64,000 bases of DNA from Euzebya pacifica (GTDB lineage Bacteria > Actinomycetota > Nitriliruptoria > Euzebyales > Euzebyaceae): the NCBI RefSeq assembly GCF_003344865.1, contig NZ_CP031166.1:124001-188000 (forward strand). Direction: 5' to 3'. Below, one piece after another: positions 1-7,206 of this stretch (its first letter is position 1; every line of letters begins with the position of its first letter). The position numbers and the translations under genes are program-made. Below the pieces are notes generated by a model, which worked only from the letters and a program-made list of their open reading frames with translations, had not been told where the DNA came from and did no database searches.

Positions 1-140
1 GAGCCGGGCAGGGATGGACGGAATGGCGGTGGCATGAGCAGAGCCGTTTCCGCTCGACGGTGCTCCGGCAGGGCCGGAATCGGAGCGGCGTGCAACGGCA
101 CACGGCTGCCGCTCACCCGACTCCTTGAAGGACTGCTGCT

Positions 141-1160
141 GTGACTGCAACCTGCCAGGCCCCGACCGTTGGCGGGCACCGCTGCACCCAGAAGGTCGGG
201 CCTGCCGGCCGGTGCGCAGCCGGCCACCCGTCGGGACGCTCCGGTGTCACTGGTGCTGCGGCTGCCCCAGCGGCCGGGCCGGGTGTCGCGGCGGCCGACC
301 CGTTCGGTGACCGCACCGGCACGGGTTCGGCGTACCCGGCCGATGAGGTTCCGGTGTTGGCCGGCTACGACCTTGGGCGGTGGCCTTCCCGCGACACCGT
401 CGACATCGTGCTGGTCGACCCTGCCGGCCGGGTGCTGATGATCGAGCGGGGCAAGCCGCCCTACGCCGGACATGGGGCGCTGCCGGGCGGGTTCGTCGAC
501 CACGGGGAGGAACCGCAGGACGCCGCGGTCCGTGAACTGGCGGAGGAGACCGGGTTGGACGTGTCCGCTGATGACGTCGTGTTCGTGATGAACAGCTCCG
601 ACATCAGCCGGGACCCTCGAGGTCCGATCCGCACCACCGTGTACGCGGCCCGTGTGCCCGCCGAGGTGCTCGACCGGGCTGTCGGAGCTGATGACGCCCG
701 CGACGCCCGGCCCGTGCACGCCCACGACTTGGCCGGCATGAAGCTTGCGTTCGACCATCGCAACCTGCTCGCCCATGCCCTCGGGATGGAGCAGATGCGT
801 GACCGGGTGAACTGGCGTGACGCCGAGCGTCTGCTGGCCGGAGTGGCTTCGGATGCCGCCAGGAACTGGTCGTTCTCCGACGAGGTCCGTGCCGCCCGCG
901 CCGGCAGGATCGCGTCTGAACTGGCCGGCCATGGGATCGACACCTCTGTCATTGGTGGCCAGGTGGTGTGCCGACGGCAGCGGCATCCCGGATGGCCGGT
1001 GCACGAGATGCGGTGGGACACGGTGATGACCGGCCCCGCCGGCCGGCCGATCGTGTTCTGCGTCGACGGCCGGAAGGTCAGGGAGGAGCCCGCACCGGGC
1101 CCCGATGGTGTTGCGGCCCAGCTCGCTGACCTGTTCGACCGGCACGACCCGCGCCGATGA
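141..1160 (+). CDS. Nudix hydrolase with N-terminal CCCH module
   Basis: A GTG start at 141 is preceded by a purine-rich GAAGGA. Residues 1-29 hold four possible zinc ligands spaced C-x9-C-x9-C-x3-H, a module repeated at the start of three other proteins here. The middle, from about residue 80, is a Nudix domain: the box is seen as GGFVDHGEEPQDAAVREL followed by AEETG, which fits GX5EX7REUXEEXGU. Nudix enzymes hydrolyse nucleoside diphosphates linked to another group; the substrate cannot be read. The C-terminal 120 residues are unassigned. The stop overlaps the next ATG by four bases, so the genes at 141, 1157 and 2035 form one operon. The family call is secure and the exact reaction is unknown. 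Confidence 0.85.
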   Translation: MTATCQAPTVGGHRCTQKVGPAGRCAAGHPSGRSGVTGAAAAPAAGPGVAAADPFGDRTGTGSAYPADEVPVLAGYDLGRWPSRDTVDIVLVDPAGRVLMIERGKPPYAGHGALPGGFVDHGEEPQDAAVRELAEETGLDVSADDVVFVMNSSDISRDPRGPIRTTVYAARVPAEVLDRAVGADDARDARPVHAHDLAGMKLAFDHRNLLAHALGMEQMRDRVNWRDAERLLAGVASDAARNWSFSDEVRAARAGRIASELAGHGIDTSVIGGQVVCRRQRHPGWPVHEMRWDTVMTGPAGRPIVFCVDGRKVREEPAPGPDGVAAQLADLFDRHDPRR

Positions 1161-2038
1161 CCCGGTGCGGACGGACAACCGGGGCGGGGCGGCCGTGCCG
1201 CAACCCTGCCAGGACCAGCGACTGCGGACGCCACCGCCCGGCACCCATCGCCACTGGTGTGGCGGCAGCGCACACCAGTAGCGTTTGCGATCCCATGGCC
1301 CCACCCCCGACCGCCGCCCTCCCTTCGGCCGCACCAGGAGGGGCCGTGGTGCATCGTGAGGTCGATGCCGGCGACGTCGCCTACCGGGCGGTTGCGGCGT
1401 TCGTGGACGGTGCGGAGGTCGGCCGGTTGACCTGGCAGGAGGCCCCGGACTACAGCCACTACCCCGAGACCGGATGGCCCGACGACGCCGAGGAGACGGC
1501 AACGATCGCGATGGTGAAGGTCGATGAGGATCATCGGCGTCGCGGTGTCGCCACCGGGATGCTGGCGGCGGCACGGGCCGCCGTGGATGAGGACGGCTAC
1601 TCCATTCATCACTCCGGCGATCTGTGGCCCGACGGGGCCGCGTGGGCAGCAGCGGTCGACGGGCAGTCGGCATCGGAGGTCGTGGTCGATCTGGTCGGCC
1701 GGTTCGGCCGTCTCGAACCGGGGCTGGTGGCCCGGTGGGCCGACCCGGTGGGCGCGTCCGCCCAGTGCACCGACGCGGCCGAACGGTTTCGCGACTGGGC
1801 ATGGGACAACGACGTGGACGCGACCATCCGCGTCCACCACGACCCGACCGGTGAGGTGCGAAGGCCGAAGGGGTGGGCCGGCCGGGTCGGCCACGTCACC
1901 GTGTCGGTGGATGGCGCCACGGTCGACTTCACCGCAGCCCAGTTCTGGCCCGACGCGCCCTGCCCGCTTGTCGAACCCGACGACGTCTATGCGGCCCGTT
2001 GGTCCGAGACGGCCGACCGGGACCCGCAGGTCCGATGA
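1157..2038 (+). CDS. GNAT acetyltransferase fused to papain/transglutaminase-like domain
   Basis: The ATG overlaps the upstream stop (ATGA). Residues 4-25 form the same CCCH module (C-x9-C-x7-C-x2-H). At about residues 115-140, a VDEDHRRRGVATGML segment matches the acetyl-CoA-binding R/Q-x-x-G-x-G/A loop of GNAT N-acetyltransferases. The last third has a Cys in SAQC, a His in GHVTV and an Asp in VDFTA, in the order of a papain/transglutaminase catalytic triad; this second domain is inference from pattern. The substrate is unknown. Fusion of an acetyltransferase to a Cys-His-Asp domain beside Nudix and ADP-ribosyltransferase-like genes suggests a nucleotide- or protein-modifying cassette. Confidence 0.6.
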   Translation: MTRCGRTTGAGRPCRNPARTSDCGRHRPAPIATGVAAAHTSSVCDPMAPPPTAALPSAAPGGAVVHREVDAGDVAYRAVAAFVDGAEVGRLTWQEAPDYSHYPETGWPDDAEETATIAMVKVDEDHRRRGVATGMLAAARAAVDEDGYSIHHSGDLWPDGAAWAAAVDGQSASEVVVDLVGRFGRLEPGLVARWADPVGASAQCTDAAERFRDWAWDNDVDATIRVHHDPTGEVRRPKGWAGRVGHVTVSVDGATVDFTAAQFWPDAPCPLVEPDDVYAARWSETADRDPQVR

Positions 2039-2625
2039 CGGCACGGATGTGTGGCCGGATGGCCGCCAACGGGCTGCCTTGCACTCAGATGACCACCAAG
2101 GCCGACTGTGGACGCCACACCGCCCAGGGGCCAAGACGACTCGTTTCGGCCGCAATCCAGGCACCTGCGGTGGTGACCGCCGATCCGTTCGCCGCCCCCG
2201 CGCCGGCGTCGGACCCCGAACCGAAGGGCCGGACCGTCACCGCCCGATGGGTGGGCGACCCCGACGACCCACGGCGGCACTTCACCCGGTTCTTCCACGG
2301 CACCACCGTCGTGCTCGACGAAGGCGAGGAGATCCTGCCGGCGGAGGAAACCGGTGCCAAGCGGGCCCATTGGAACATGGGGCACGGGACGATGGCCTAT
2401 GCCACCGGCACCGAGGACGACGGCTGGCGTTGGGCCGAGCTCGCATGGAACAACACCGACGGCGGCCGGCCCCGCGTCTATGAGGTCGAGCCGGTGGGTG
2501 CGTGGCTCGGTGACGACGAGGACGACGCCGGCAGCTTGGCGGTGATGTCACCACACGGGTGGCGCGTCGTCCGGGCCGTGGGGTTCCCACCGGAGTGGGG
2601 CGGCGAGGACGCGGACTGGGAGTGA
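2035..2625 (+). CDS. Arr-like (rifampin ADP-ribosyltransferase-type) protein with CCCH module
   Basis: The start at 2035 is chosen because ATGA overlaps the previous stop and gives an N-terminal CCCH module (C-x9-C-x8-C-x2-H, residues 6-28). The rest resembles the Arr fold: FFHGTTVVLDEGEEILPA corresponds to the family's HGT-x-L-x-x-GD loop, YEVEPVGAW to its VEP strand, and SPHGWRVV to the C-terminal strand. Arr enzymes transfer ADP-ribose from NAD+ to rifampin; whether this one does is unknown, since the active-site Asp was not placed with confidence. The WLGDDEDDAGS segment (2503-2534) nearly matches a CRISPR spacer 240 bp downstream. Confidence 0.55.
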   Translation: MTARMCGRMAANGLPCTQMTTKADCGRHTAQGPRRLVSAAIQAPAVVTADPFAAPAPASDPEPKGRTVTARWVGDPDDPRRHFTRFFHGTTVVLDEGEEILPAEETGAKRAHWNMGHGTMAYATGTEDDGWRWAELAWNNTDGGRPRVYEVEPVGAWLGDDEDDAGSLAVMSPHGWRVVRAVGFPPEWGGEDADWE

Positions 2626-2682
2626 TGGTCTGATAGGCCACTCACACGGATCGTGACGACTCGCGGCGGCCACCTCATCAGA

Positions 2683-2829
2683 GGATCGCCCCGCCTGCGC
2701 GGGGAAGGGTTCGTGCACGTGCGAGGGCTACGGCCTGTGGGGATCGCCCCCGCCTGCGCGGGGAGAGGCTGCCGGCATCGTCGTCATCGTCGCCGAACCA
2801 GGGGTCACCCCCGCCTGCGCGGGGAGAGG
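2683..2829 (-). CRISPR. Three-repeat orphan CRISPR, type I-E repeat
   Basis: Three copies of a roughly 28-nt repeat lie at 2683-2709 (27 nt, one C missing and a changed 3' end), 2741-2768 and 2802-2829. Spacers are 31 nt (2710-2740) and 33 nt (2769-2801), so the repeat period is 58 then 61. The core CCCCGC-CTGC-GCGGGG forms a 6-bp stem with a 4-nt loop. The reverse complement ends GGGGGCGATCC, as in actinobacterial type I-E repeats, so the crRNA would be read from the minus strand. The degenerate copy is then at the trailer end, with the leader above 2830. No cas gene is in the window. The remaining bases of 2626-2954 show no gene. Confidence 0.8.
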
Positions 2830-2954
2830 TTCGCAGGTTCTGCGGGTCCGCCGGTTGTCGGCTGCGATTGGGCAGGCCGAGGGCCCGGTGGGGTCTTGCG
2901 GACTTCCGCATGCGCGGATCGGCGGGATGGTACTGGAGGGCTGTGACAGCAGCG

Positions 2955-3716
2955 TCAGATGGTGTGGTGTCGGTCGCGTTTGGCGGCGTACATGGCCTGG
3001 TCGGCGCGGCTGAGAGCGTCGTCGAGGGTGTCGTCGATGCATTTGGTTGCAGCGCCGATGGATGAGGTGACGCTGATGTCGCCCACCCGGACCGGCGCCC
3101 CCATCTGCTGGTGGAGTCGATCGAGGAACCCGGAGACCGAGTCGTGCGGCATTTCGGCGAGGACGACGAACTCGTCGCCGCCGATGCGGGCCACGATGTC
3201 GGTGGGGCGCACGGCTCCGCGGAGGTGGCCGGCGAGTTCGCGGAGCACCAAGTCGCCGGTGTTGTGGCCGTGTTGGTCGTTGACCTGCTTGAACCGGTCG
3301 AGGTCGGCGAGGACGATGACGACGGCTGTGTCGTGGCCGGTGGCGTTCCAGGCGTCGGTGAGCGCATCACGATTGGCGGACCCGGTGAGCGGGTCGGTGG
3401 AGGCGAGTTGGCGACACATGAGTTCGTGCTCGTTCCGGTGGATGGCCATGTCCAGGATCTCGGGGAGCCGGTCGATCTGGGACTTGGGCAGGTAGTCGGT
3501 GGCGCCGGCGCGCAGGGACCGCAGGCCCATGCCGGCTTCCTCTTGGCCGGACAGGACGACCAGGGGGAGGTCGGGCAGGTGGGTGGCGATGTCGGCGACG
3601 ACGTCGTGGCCGTCGTTGTCGGGCAGTCCGAGGTCGCAGGTGACGGCGTCGACGGGGCCGTCGAGGAGGACCGACAGCGCGGCGATGCGTGTCGGGACGG
3701 TCCGGACGGCCCACAT
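2955..3716 (-). CDS. Response-regulator diguanylate cyclase (REC-GGDEF), 5' end damaged
   Basis: The C-terminal half is a GGDEF domain: DRFKQVNDQHGH, the GGDEF signature at about residue 180, and a closing ADQAMYAAK. It should make cyclic di-GMP from two GTP. The N-terminal part is a receiver (REC) domain with CDLGLPDNDG carrying the phospho-Asp, VVLSGQ and the late Lys in YLPKS. The first ATG (3716) lies inside the REC domain. The frame stays open upstream to 3878 and reads VEDSPADTNLIASAL, the missing acidic pocket and first helix, but contains no ATG, GTG or TTG. The gene therefore starts abnormally or is decaying. No partner kinase is nearby. Confidence 0.75.
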   Translation of the reverse strand: MWAVRTVPTRIAALSVLLDGPVDAVTCDLGLPDNDGHDVVADIATHLPDLPLVVLSGQEEAGMGLRSLRAGATDYLPKSQIDRLPEILDMAIHRNEHELMCRQLASTDPLTGSANRDALTDAWNATGHDTAVVIVLADLDRFKQVNDQHGHNTGDLVLRELAGHLRGAVRPTDIVARIGGDEFVVLAEMPHDSVSGFLDRLHQQMGAPVRVGDISVTSSIGAATKCIDDTLDDALSRADQAMYAAKRDRHHTI

Positions 3717-3888
3717 GGGTAGGGCGGAGGCGATGAGGTTGGTGTCGGCGGGGGAGTCCTCGACGCCGACTGGGCTTGATGGTCCGGTCGTGGCGGCGGC
3801 CGGAGACAGGCCGTCCGGAGCGGTGCCCGTCCTTTCCGCTGTGGCGCGACCGGCCGACGTGACCGCCGATCCGACGACTCAAGACAAA

Positions 3889-3920
3889 TGCTAGACATGC
3901 TAGCGAAACGGTGATAGGGT
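3889..3920 (+). promoter_or_regulatory. Promoter with operator copy A (TGCTA-N7-TAGCG)
   Basis: The palindrome at 3889-3905 overlaps a -35 box TAGACA (3892-3897). A -10 box TAGGGT lies 17 nt downstream (3915-3920). It would drive the gene at 4136 through a leader of about 210 nt. The same -35-overlapping layout occurs at 48389 and 52164. Confidence 0.7.
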
Positions 3921-4135
3921 GGGGGCAGAAGTGCACGGAGCGCTTCGTGGCCCACATCAGGACCGACCCTCCGCTCCCCGGCGGCGGCGGTCCGGGCCCT
4001 CCGCCCCAGCAGGGGAGAGCAGACGCCACACGGCGGACGCATCCGGCCAGCAGACGCACACCATGACCGCACCTTGTCGGTCGTGCCGTTGTCGGGCCGG
4101 GGACGACGCAGCGCACGACCAGCAAAGGACCCGTC

Positions 4136-6778
4136 ATGACCAGCTCCCTGGCCGATGCCCGCACCGCCTACCTGGCCGCCCTCGCCGACGCCGCCGCGAT
4201 CGAACTGGCGGCCTTCCTCGCCGACTTCGGCCGCCCCGGCGCCACCGTCATCGTCGTCGAACCCGACCTTTTCCTCAGGTCCGTCGAACTGATCGAGGTG
4301 GTCTTCGCCGACGGGACCACCATGGGCCGCGATGACCTCGACGACGTCGACGTCCCCCTGTGCGTCCACCAGGGCTTCGACAACGTCGAGGCACTCGGGG
4401 AGTGGGCCGCCAACGCCGCACTGGGCAACATCGAGGAACTCCGCGTGCCCTCCGACCGGGCCGTGCGGGACGCGATCAATGGCATGCGGGCGGCGATCGA
4501 CACCGCCGCCTCCCACGACGCCGCATCGCTGTCGGACCTCATCGGGGCCACCAACGGCGTGGTCGCCGCGCTCCGGTCCGCCGGGACCGACAGCCCGATG
4601 ACGCAGGCGGCCCTGAACGCCATGGACGGCTGGCACGCCGACATCGACGCGGGATGCACCGAGTGCTTCGGCAACGGCGGGTTCGACGCAGACGGCGACG
4701 CCACCGAACACTTCGACCCCGACGACGGCGGTTCCGCCTGCGGCAACTGCGAGGGCAGCGGCTCCGAACCCGACGACGTCGTCACCGCCGCCACCATCGA
4801 GCTGTTCACGGCCCGGTGGGAGGCGGTCAACGCCGCCTACGGGGGCCACACCGCCCCTCGCGCCCCAGAGGCGTACACGCCGCTGCACGTGGCCGATGAG
4901 TGCGACGAATGCGGGGCCGACCTGACCGGCACCACCGCCATGCAGTCGTGGGCTCACGACCGGACCTGTTCGCTGTTCCCGGCCAACGAGGTCGGCTACG
5001 GGCAGGTGTTCGCCACGCTGGCCGCCGACGCCATGGGCGGTTCGGCCGCCTGGCACGGTTCCCGGCCGACCCGGTTGACCGTCCGCGCCGACGTGTCCGA
5101 CTCCGAGGTGGGGACCGGACGGGGTGTCTTCGACGTGATCGGTGCGAAGGGACCGGACTACGAACGGGCATACCGGGGCAACGACTGGTGGGGGTTGTGC
5201 GTTCCGGCAGATGTCGCCGACCCGACCCGCCGGGCGCTCTCGATGGCGGCTGGGGGGCTGCTGGCCGACATGCCGGAGGGACTGTTCGTCTTCGACCTCG
5301 ACGTCCCCCCGGCGGGCCCCGATGACGGTGACGGCGGCCTGGTTCCGGACGGGGACGGGCCCGAGGGCCGGCTGGCGGCCGCGCTGGCCGGTGAGATCGA
5401 ACGGCGCACTGGGGACCGTCCTGTCCGTATCGACGTCGCCGCAGAGGTCGCTGTCGACCAGGTCGGCTCCGGTTCCGGTGACGTGTTCGTCCTCAACTAC
5501 CGGACCACCGACGGCGCGGTCCATGTCCGCGAGCAGACAGCCGGTTGGGCGCTGCATCCGTTGGCCGACGATTCGGTCGCGCACGTCGCGGAGGTTCGCG
5601 GCGCCACCGAACGGTTCCTGGTCGACATGCCGGCAGGGGTCACCCCCGCCAACTTGGTCGTCCCGCAGCCGTGCGGATGGTGCGGTGCCGCAGGCGGTGC
5701 GGTGACCCAGCGGGCCGACCACGCCGCCGACTGCGCCGCCCGTGAGGCGTTCTGCGCCGCCTGCGATCAGATCGTGCGTGGCATTGACTGGGGCCACCTC
5801 CCCGAGGCGCACGCCAACGGTTGTCCCGACCCGGTTGCCCCTGCACGGCTCACCACCCCCGCGTCGCCGCACGCCGATCCGTGCCGGTGCGGCGGGGTGG
5901 AGGAGTGCGAGTGCCCGCCGCCGAAACCGTGCGACCACTGCCAGGTGGAGTTCGACGACCACGCCGCCGCGACCCGCCCGGCCCTCGGCCATGACCCGGC
6001 CTGCCCGTTCACCCTGGCCACGTTCACCGACCCGTTGATGGCTGACGTCGCCGTCGCACTCGCCGGCCGGGCCCCGGCCGGTGAGGCAGGCCGGTTGGTC
6101 CGGGCCATCGCCGCCCACGCCGAGGAACTCGCCGACCATCCGGTCGTCCTGTCCCGCCTGTTGCCGATGATCGACGCCGCTGCCGACGCCCAGCCGGTCG
6201 GGACCCGGCCGGACGGGCTGGCGGGGTCGGTCGCCGATGCCCTTGTCGCGCGGGGCGTCGAGCCTGGACGCGCGAACGGGTTGTGTGCCGACGGTGAGGC
6301 GTGGGCCCGGTGGATCGGCCCGATGGTCGAAGACGTCGGTGCGTGGGTCGGGCCGCTCGGCGGCATGTCCGACGCCGCCGTGGCTGACGCCGCCGTGGAA
6401 GCGGTCAAGCGCACCCGTGGGGTCAACGCCAAGGCGGCCCGCCGGCTCATCGGACAACTCGGCGGCCCCCACGCCGACGACACCGTGCGTCGAGTCGTCG
6501 CCGCGGCGGTCGGGCCGGTCACCCTCCACACCGTCGACGAGCTGTTGGCCCGCCTGCTGCCCGAGGGGTGGACCGTCGCTGGAGGCGACGGACGGGTCGT
6601 GCTTGTGCGGCCCGACGGGATCGACGTGTTCCTCGTGGGCCATGACGATTGGTCGGTCGCGGCGGTGCGTGGTGCCGATGGCCGGCACTGGTCGGTGTCG
6701 ACAGGGTTGCCGGCCGATGGCGGCTCACACCCTGTCAAGGCCGCCAGGCGGATCGCCGCACTCGCCGAACGGGACTGA
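4136..6778 (+). CDS. Large unknown protein with zinc-knuckle motifs
   Basis: The 880-residue product is not recognised. The first 60 residues are a helix (ADARTAYLAALADAAAIEL) followed by two strands (ATVIVVEPD, IEVVFADGTTM). This layout resembles the starts of the proteins at 28259 and 48641. Cys-rich patches follow: CTECFGNGG with CGNCEGSG near residue 165-205 (DnaJ-like C-x2-C-x-G-x-G), CDECGADL near 257, CGWCGAAGG near 510 with later paired Cys, and CDHCQ near 600. It lies alone behind operator A with a 215-nt leader (3921-4135) in which no convincing gene is seen. The PPAGPDDGD coding stretch at 5299-5332 is repeated exactly at 11179. Zinc binding is inferred. Confidence 0.75.
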   Translation: MTSSLADARTAYLAALADAAAIELAAFLADFGRPGATVIVVEPDLFLRSVELIEVVFADGTTMGRDDLDDVDVPLCVHQGFDNVEALGEWAANAALGNIEELRVPSDRAVRDAINGMRAAIDTAASHDAASLSDLIGATNGVVAALRSAGTDSPMTQAALNAMDGWHADIDAGCTECFGNGGFDADGDATEHFDPDDGGSACGNCEGSGSEPDDVVTAATIELFTARWEAVNAAYGGHTAPRAPEAYTPLHVADECDECGADLTGTTAMQSWAHDRTCSLFPANEVGYGQVFATLAADAMGGSAAWHGSRPTRLTVRADVSDSEVGTGRGVFDVIGAKGPDYERAYRGNDWWGLCVPADVADPTRRALSMAAGGLLADMPEGLFVFDLDVPPAGPDDGDGGLVPDGDGPEGRLAAALAGEIERRTGDRPVRIDVAAEVAVDQVGSGSGDVFVLNYRTTDGAVHVREQTAGWALHPLADDSVAHVAEVRGATERFLVDMPAGVTPANLVVPQPCGWCGAAGGAVTQRADHAADCAAREAFCAACDQIVRGIDWGHLPEAHANGCPDPVAPARLTTPASPHADPCRCGGVEECECPPPKPCDHCQVEFDDHAAATRPALGHDPACPFTLATFTDPLMADVAVALAGRAPAGEAGRLVRAIAAHAEELADHPVVLSRLLPMIDAAADAQPVGTRPDGLAGSVADALVARGVEPGRANGLCADGEAWARWIGPMVEDVGAWVGPLGGMSDAAVADAAVEAVKRTRGVNAKAARRLIGQLGGPHADDTVRRVVAAAVGPVTLHTVDELLARLLPEGWTVAGGDGRVVLVRPDGIDVFLVGHDDWSVAAVRGADGRHWSVSTGLPADGGSHPVKAARRIAALAERD
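5299..5332 (+). repeat. 34-bp exact direct repeat, copy 1
   Basis: This stretch inside the gene at 4136 is identical over 34 bases to 11179-11212, and the flanks diverge at once on both sides. Both copies are translated in the same frame, as a PPAGPDDGD segment. Confidence 0.95.
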
Positions 6779-7032
6779 CCGGTTCAGGCGGTCGACATGA
6801 GCGTGGACATCAGGGCCGATCCGAGCGGGGTCGGACCTCGTCGAGTCCCAAGTCGATTGAGTGGTGCGGGTTGCGAAACTGGCCGGTGCCCCACTCGGAC
6901 GTCTCCTCGGGCGGTCCCTGCCCGCACTGCAAGCCTGCGGGCAGGCGGCGTGGGTGCCGGGGAACCAGCGCATGGAACTGCAGGACGGTCCTCTTGCCGG
7001 TCACGCCTACGGTGTCACGACAGCTTCGGGCG

Positions 7033-7206
7033 TCATGCCTGCGATTGACTCGGCGGGTGGTTGATCCCCGGTTTGGGCGTGGTGGGAGCCGGACGAGGAT
7101 GTGGCCTGGTCGGGACTGCCATCAGCCACGCGCGAAGCACGTCCTCACGTCCCGACTCCACGGCACAGACGATCAGGTCGTCGTCGGGGAAGTCACCCGG
7201 CCGCAT
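7033..7206 (-). CDS. Small acidic ORF overlapping the AAA gene
   Basis: This 57-residue ORF starts with ATG at 7206, eleven bases before the end of the AAA gene at 7193, in a different frame. Its beginning, PGDFPDDDLIVCAVESG then REDVLRAWL, looks like a folded short domain; the tail is Pro-rich. The overlap suggests translational coupling with the AAA protein. It is unrecognised, and the codon pattern is the only support. The rest of the gap 6779-7032 shows no gene. Confidence 0.5.
   Translation of the reverse strand: MRPGDFPDDDLIVCAVESGREDVLRAWLMAVPTRPHPRPAPTTPKPGINHPPSQSQA

Noticed and set aside
461-2164. A long minus-strand frame opposite the Nudix and GNAT genes
   Set aside because: Antisense shadow; the plus-strand genes have recognised motifs and 4-base overlaps.
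3919-4335. A frame starting right after promoter A
   Set aside because: It is basic and Arg-rich and runs 200 bases into the better gene at 4136; treated as leader.
2678-6688. A 1336-codon minus-strand open frame
   Set aside because: It runs through the CRISPR repeats and antisense to the 4136 gene and has Arg/Pro/Gly-rich composition; a high-GC shadow.
6779-7032. Possible tRNA or small RNA in the gap
   Set aside because: No cloverleaf, anticodon stem or CCA-like end could be fitted by eye.
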